Source of the DNA: Candidatus Woesearchaeota archaeon
Lineage (GTDB): Archaea; Nanobdellota; Nanobdellia; Woesearchaeales; GW2011-AR9
Direction: 5' to 3'
NCBI GenBank assembly: GCA_016203215.1
Contig: JACQNF010000085.1
Span: forward strand, 1-12,987
Length of the DNA stretch: 12,987 bases
In this document: piece by piece, positions 12,881-12,987 of the stretch
Layout of the letters: each line of letters opens with the position of its first letter
Numbering within the stretch: position 1 is the stretch's first letter
Notes under the pieces: model-generated
What the model was told of the DNA's origin: nothing
Database searches by the model: none
Seen by the model: the letters and a program-made list of their open reading frames with translations, nothing else
Position numbers and translations under genes: made by a program

Positions 12881-12912
12881 AGACATTCTAAAAGTAATCT
12901 AAAATCACTCAT
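12865..12912 (-). CDS. Possible 15-codon leader ORF
   Basis: Within the predicted leader, ATG at 12910-12912 is preceded 4 nt upstream by GGTGAG (12917-12922) and opens a frame encoding MSDFRLLLECLSPQR. Its TGA stop lies inside the SD of the surface-protein gene, 6 nt before that ATG. A ribosome on this frame would melt the 12864-12880 hairpin, so it could couple translation. Short frames arise by chance; the support is the good SD, the exact stop placement and the predicted transcription start just upstream. Confidence 0.35.
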   Translation of the reverse strand: MSDFRLLLECLSPQR

Positions 12913-12933
12913 CAATCTCACCGTCGTTTTTAC

Positions 12934-12949
12934 TCTCTCGGTGGAGAGA
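12934..12949. promoter_or_regulatory. Inverted repeat between TATA-like box and predicted start
   Basis: TCTCTC-GGTG-GAGAGA, a 6-bp inverted repeat placed immediately downstream of the TATA-like box at 12952-12960 and upstream of the predicted start near 12930. This is where archaeal repressors often bind. Confidence 0.35.
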
Positions 12950-12951
12950 TA

Positions 12952-12960
12952 ATTTATAAA
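12952..12960 (-). promoter_or_regulatory. TATA-like box of the surface-protein gene
   Basis: Minus-strand TTTATAAAT, a strong match to the archaeal TATA consensus. It predicts transcription from about 12930 and a leader of about 72 nt, the longest leader in the window. Confidence 0.6.
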
Positions 12961-12987
12961 TATTTAGATGGTTAAATGAGATAATCC

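Noticed and set aside
12203..12952. Plus-strand 249-codon open frame opposite the surface-protein gene
   Set aside because: Its Ser/Phe/Thr-rich product is simply the complement of the Lys/Glu-rich low-complexity region; no start signals or family resemblance.

Overview
The window looks like a chromosomal piece of an archaeon, most likely a DPANN-type (Woesearchaeota-like) genome. Support comes from an aspartyl-tRNA synthetase of the short archaeal type, an archaeal-style winged-helix/SIMPL pair, and TATA-like boxes centred about 26 nt upstream of start codons. Most promoter-proximal genes lack a Shine-Dalgarno (SD) site and look leaderless or nearly so. Internal genes, and one gene with a real 5' leader, carry AGGT, GAGG or GGTGA-type SD sites. 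The lineage call is inference; no rRNA is present.

Layout. Positions 1-166 hold a multi-hairpin element that folds into a four-way junction and touches the stop codon of a class II fructose-bisphosphate aldolase. The aldolase (160-1077) follows a PfkB-family sugar kinase (1101-2066) in a minus-strand operon. Next comes a minus-strand gene for a bacterial sigma-70-like protein with recognisable regions 2 and 4 (2187-3278). Upstream of it lies a 275-nt foldback element (3323-3597). A D-glycerate-kinase-like P-loop kinase (3616-4452) and a DUF84 inosine/xanthosine triphosphatase (4490-5023) follow on the minus strand. Divergent from these is a plus-strand pair: a membrane-anchored winged-helix regulator (5110-5685) and a SIMPL-domain protein (5692-6426). 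An unrecognised 199-aa protein (6443-7042, minus) and a small four-helix membrane protein (7157-7585, plus) diverge from a shared promoter region. A partial copy of the position-1 element sits at 7608-7641. The right half is all minus strand: aspS, glutamate dehydrogenase, malic enzyme, and a surface protein with a degenerate cupredoxin domain.

How the genes fit together. PfkB kinase, aldolase, glycerate kinase, malic enzyme and glutamate dehydrogenase cover steps linking sugar phosphates, glycerate, pyruvate and 2-oxoglutarate/glutamate. This suggests a small central-carbon and amino-acid module.

Most notable points. (1) A sigma-70-like factor in an archaeal context. (2) A GCGAACTAAATA motif placed just upstream of the TATA box in three promoters (the sigma-like gene, the PfkB gene and the unknown 199-aa gene), which also forms the ends of the 275-nt foldback element. 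(3) A second family of multi-armed palindromic elements. (4) A possible 15-codon leader ORF with alternative SD pairing in front of the surface-protein gene.
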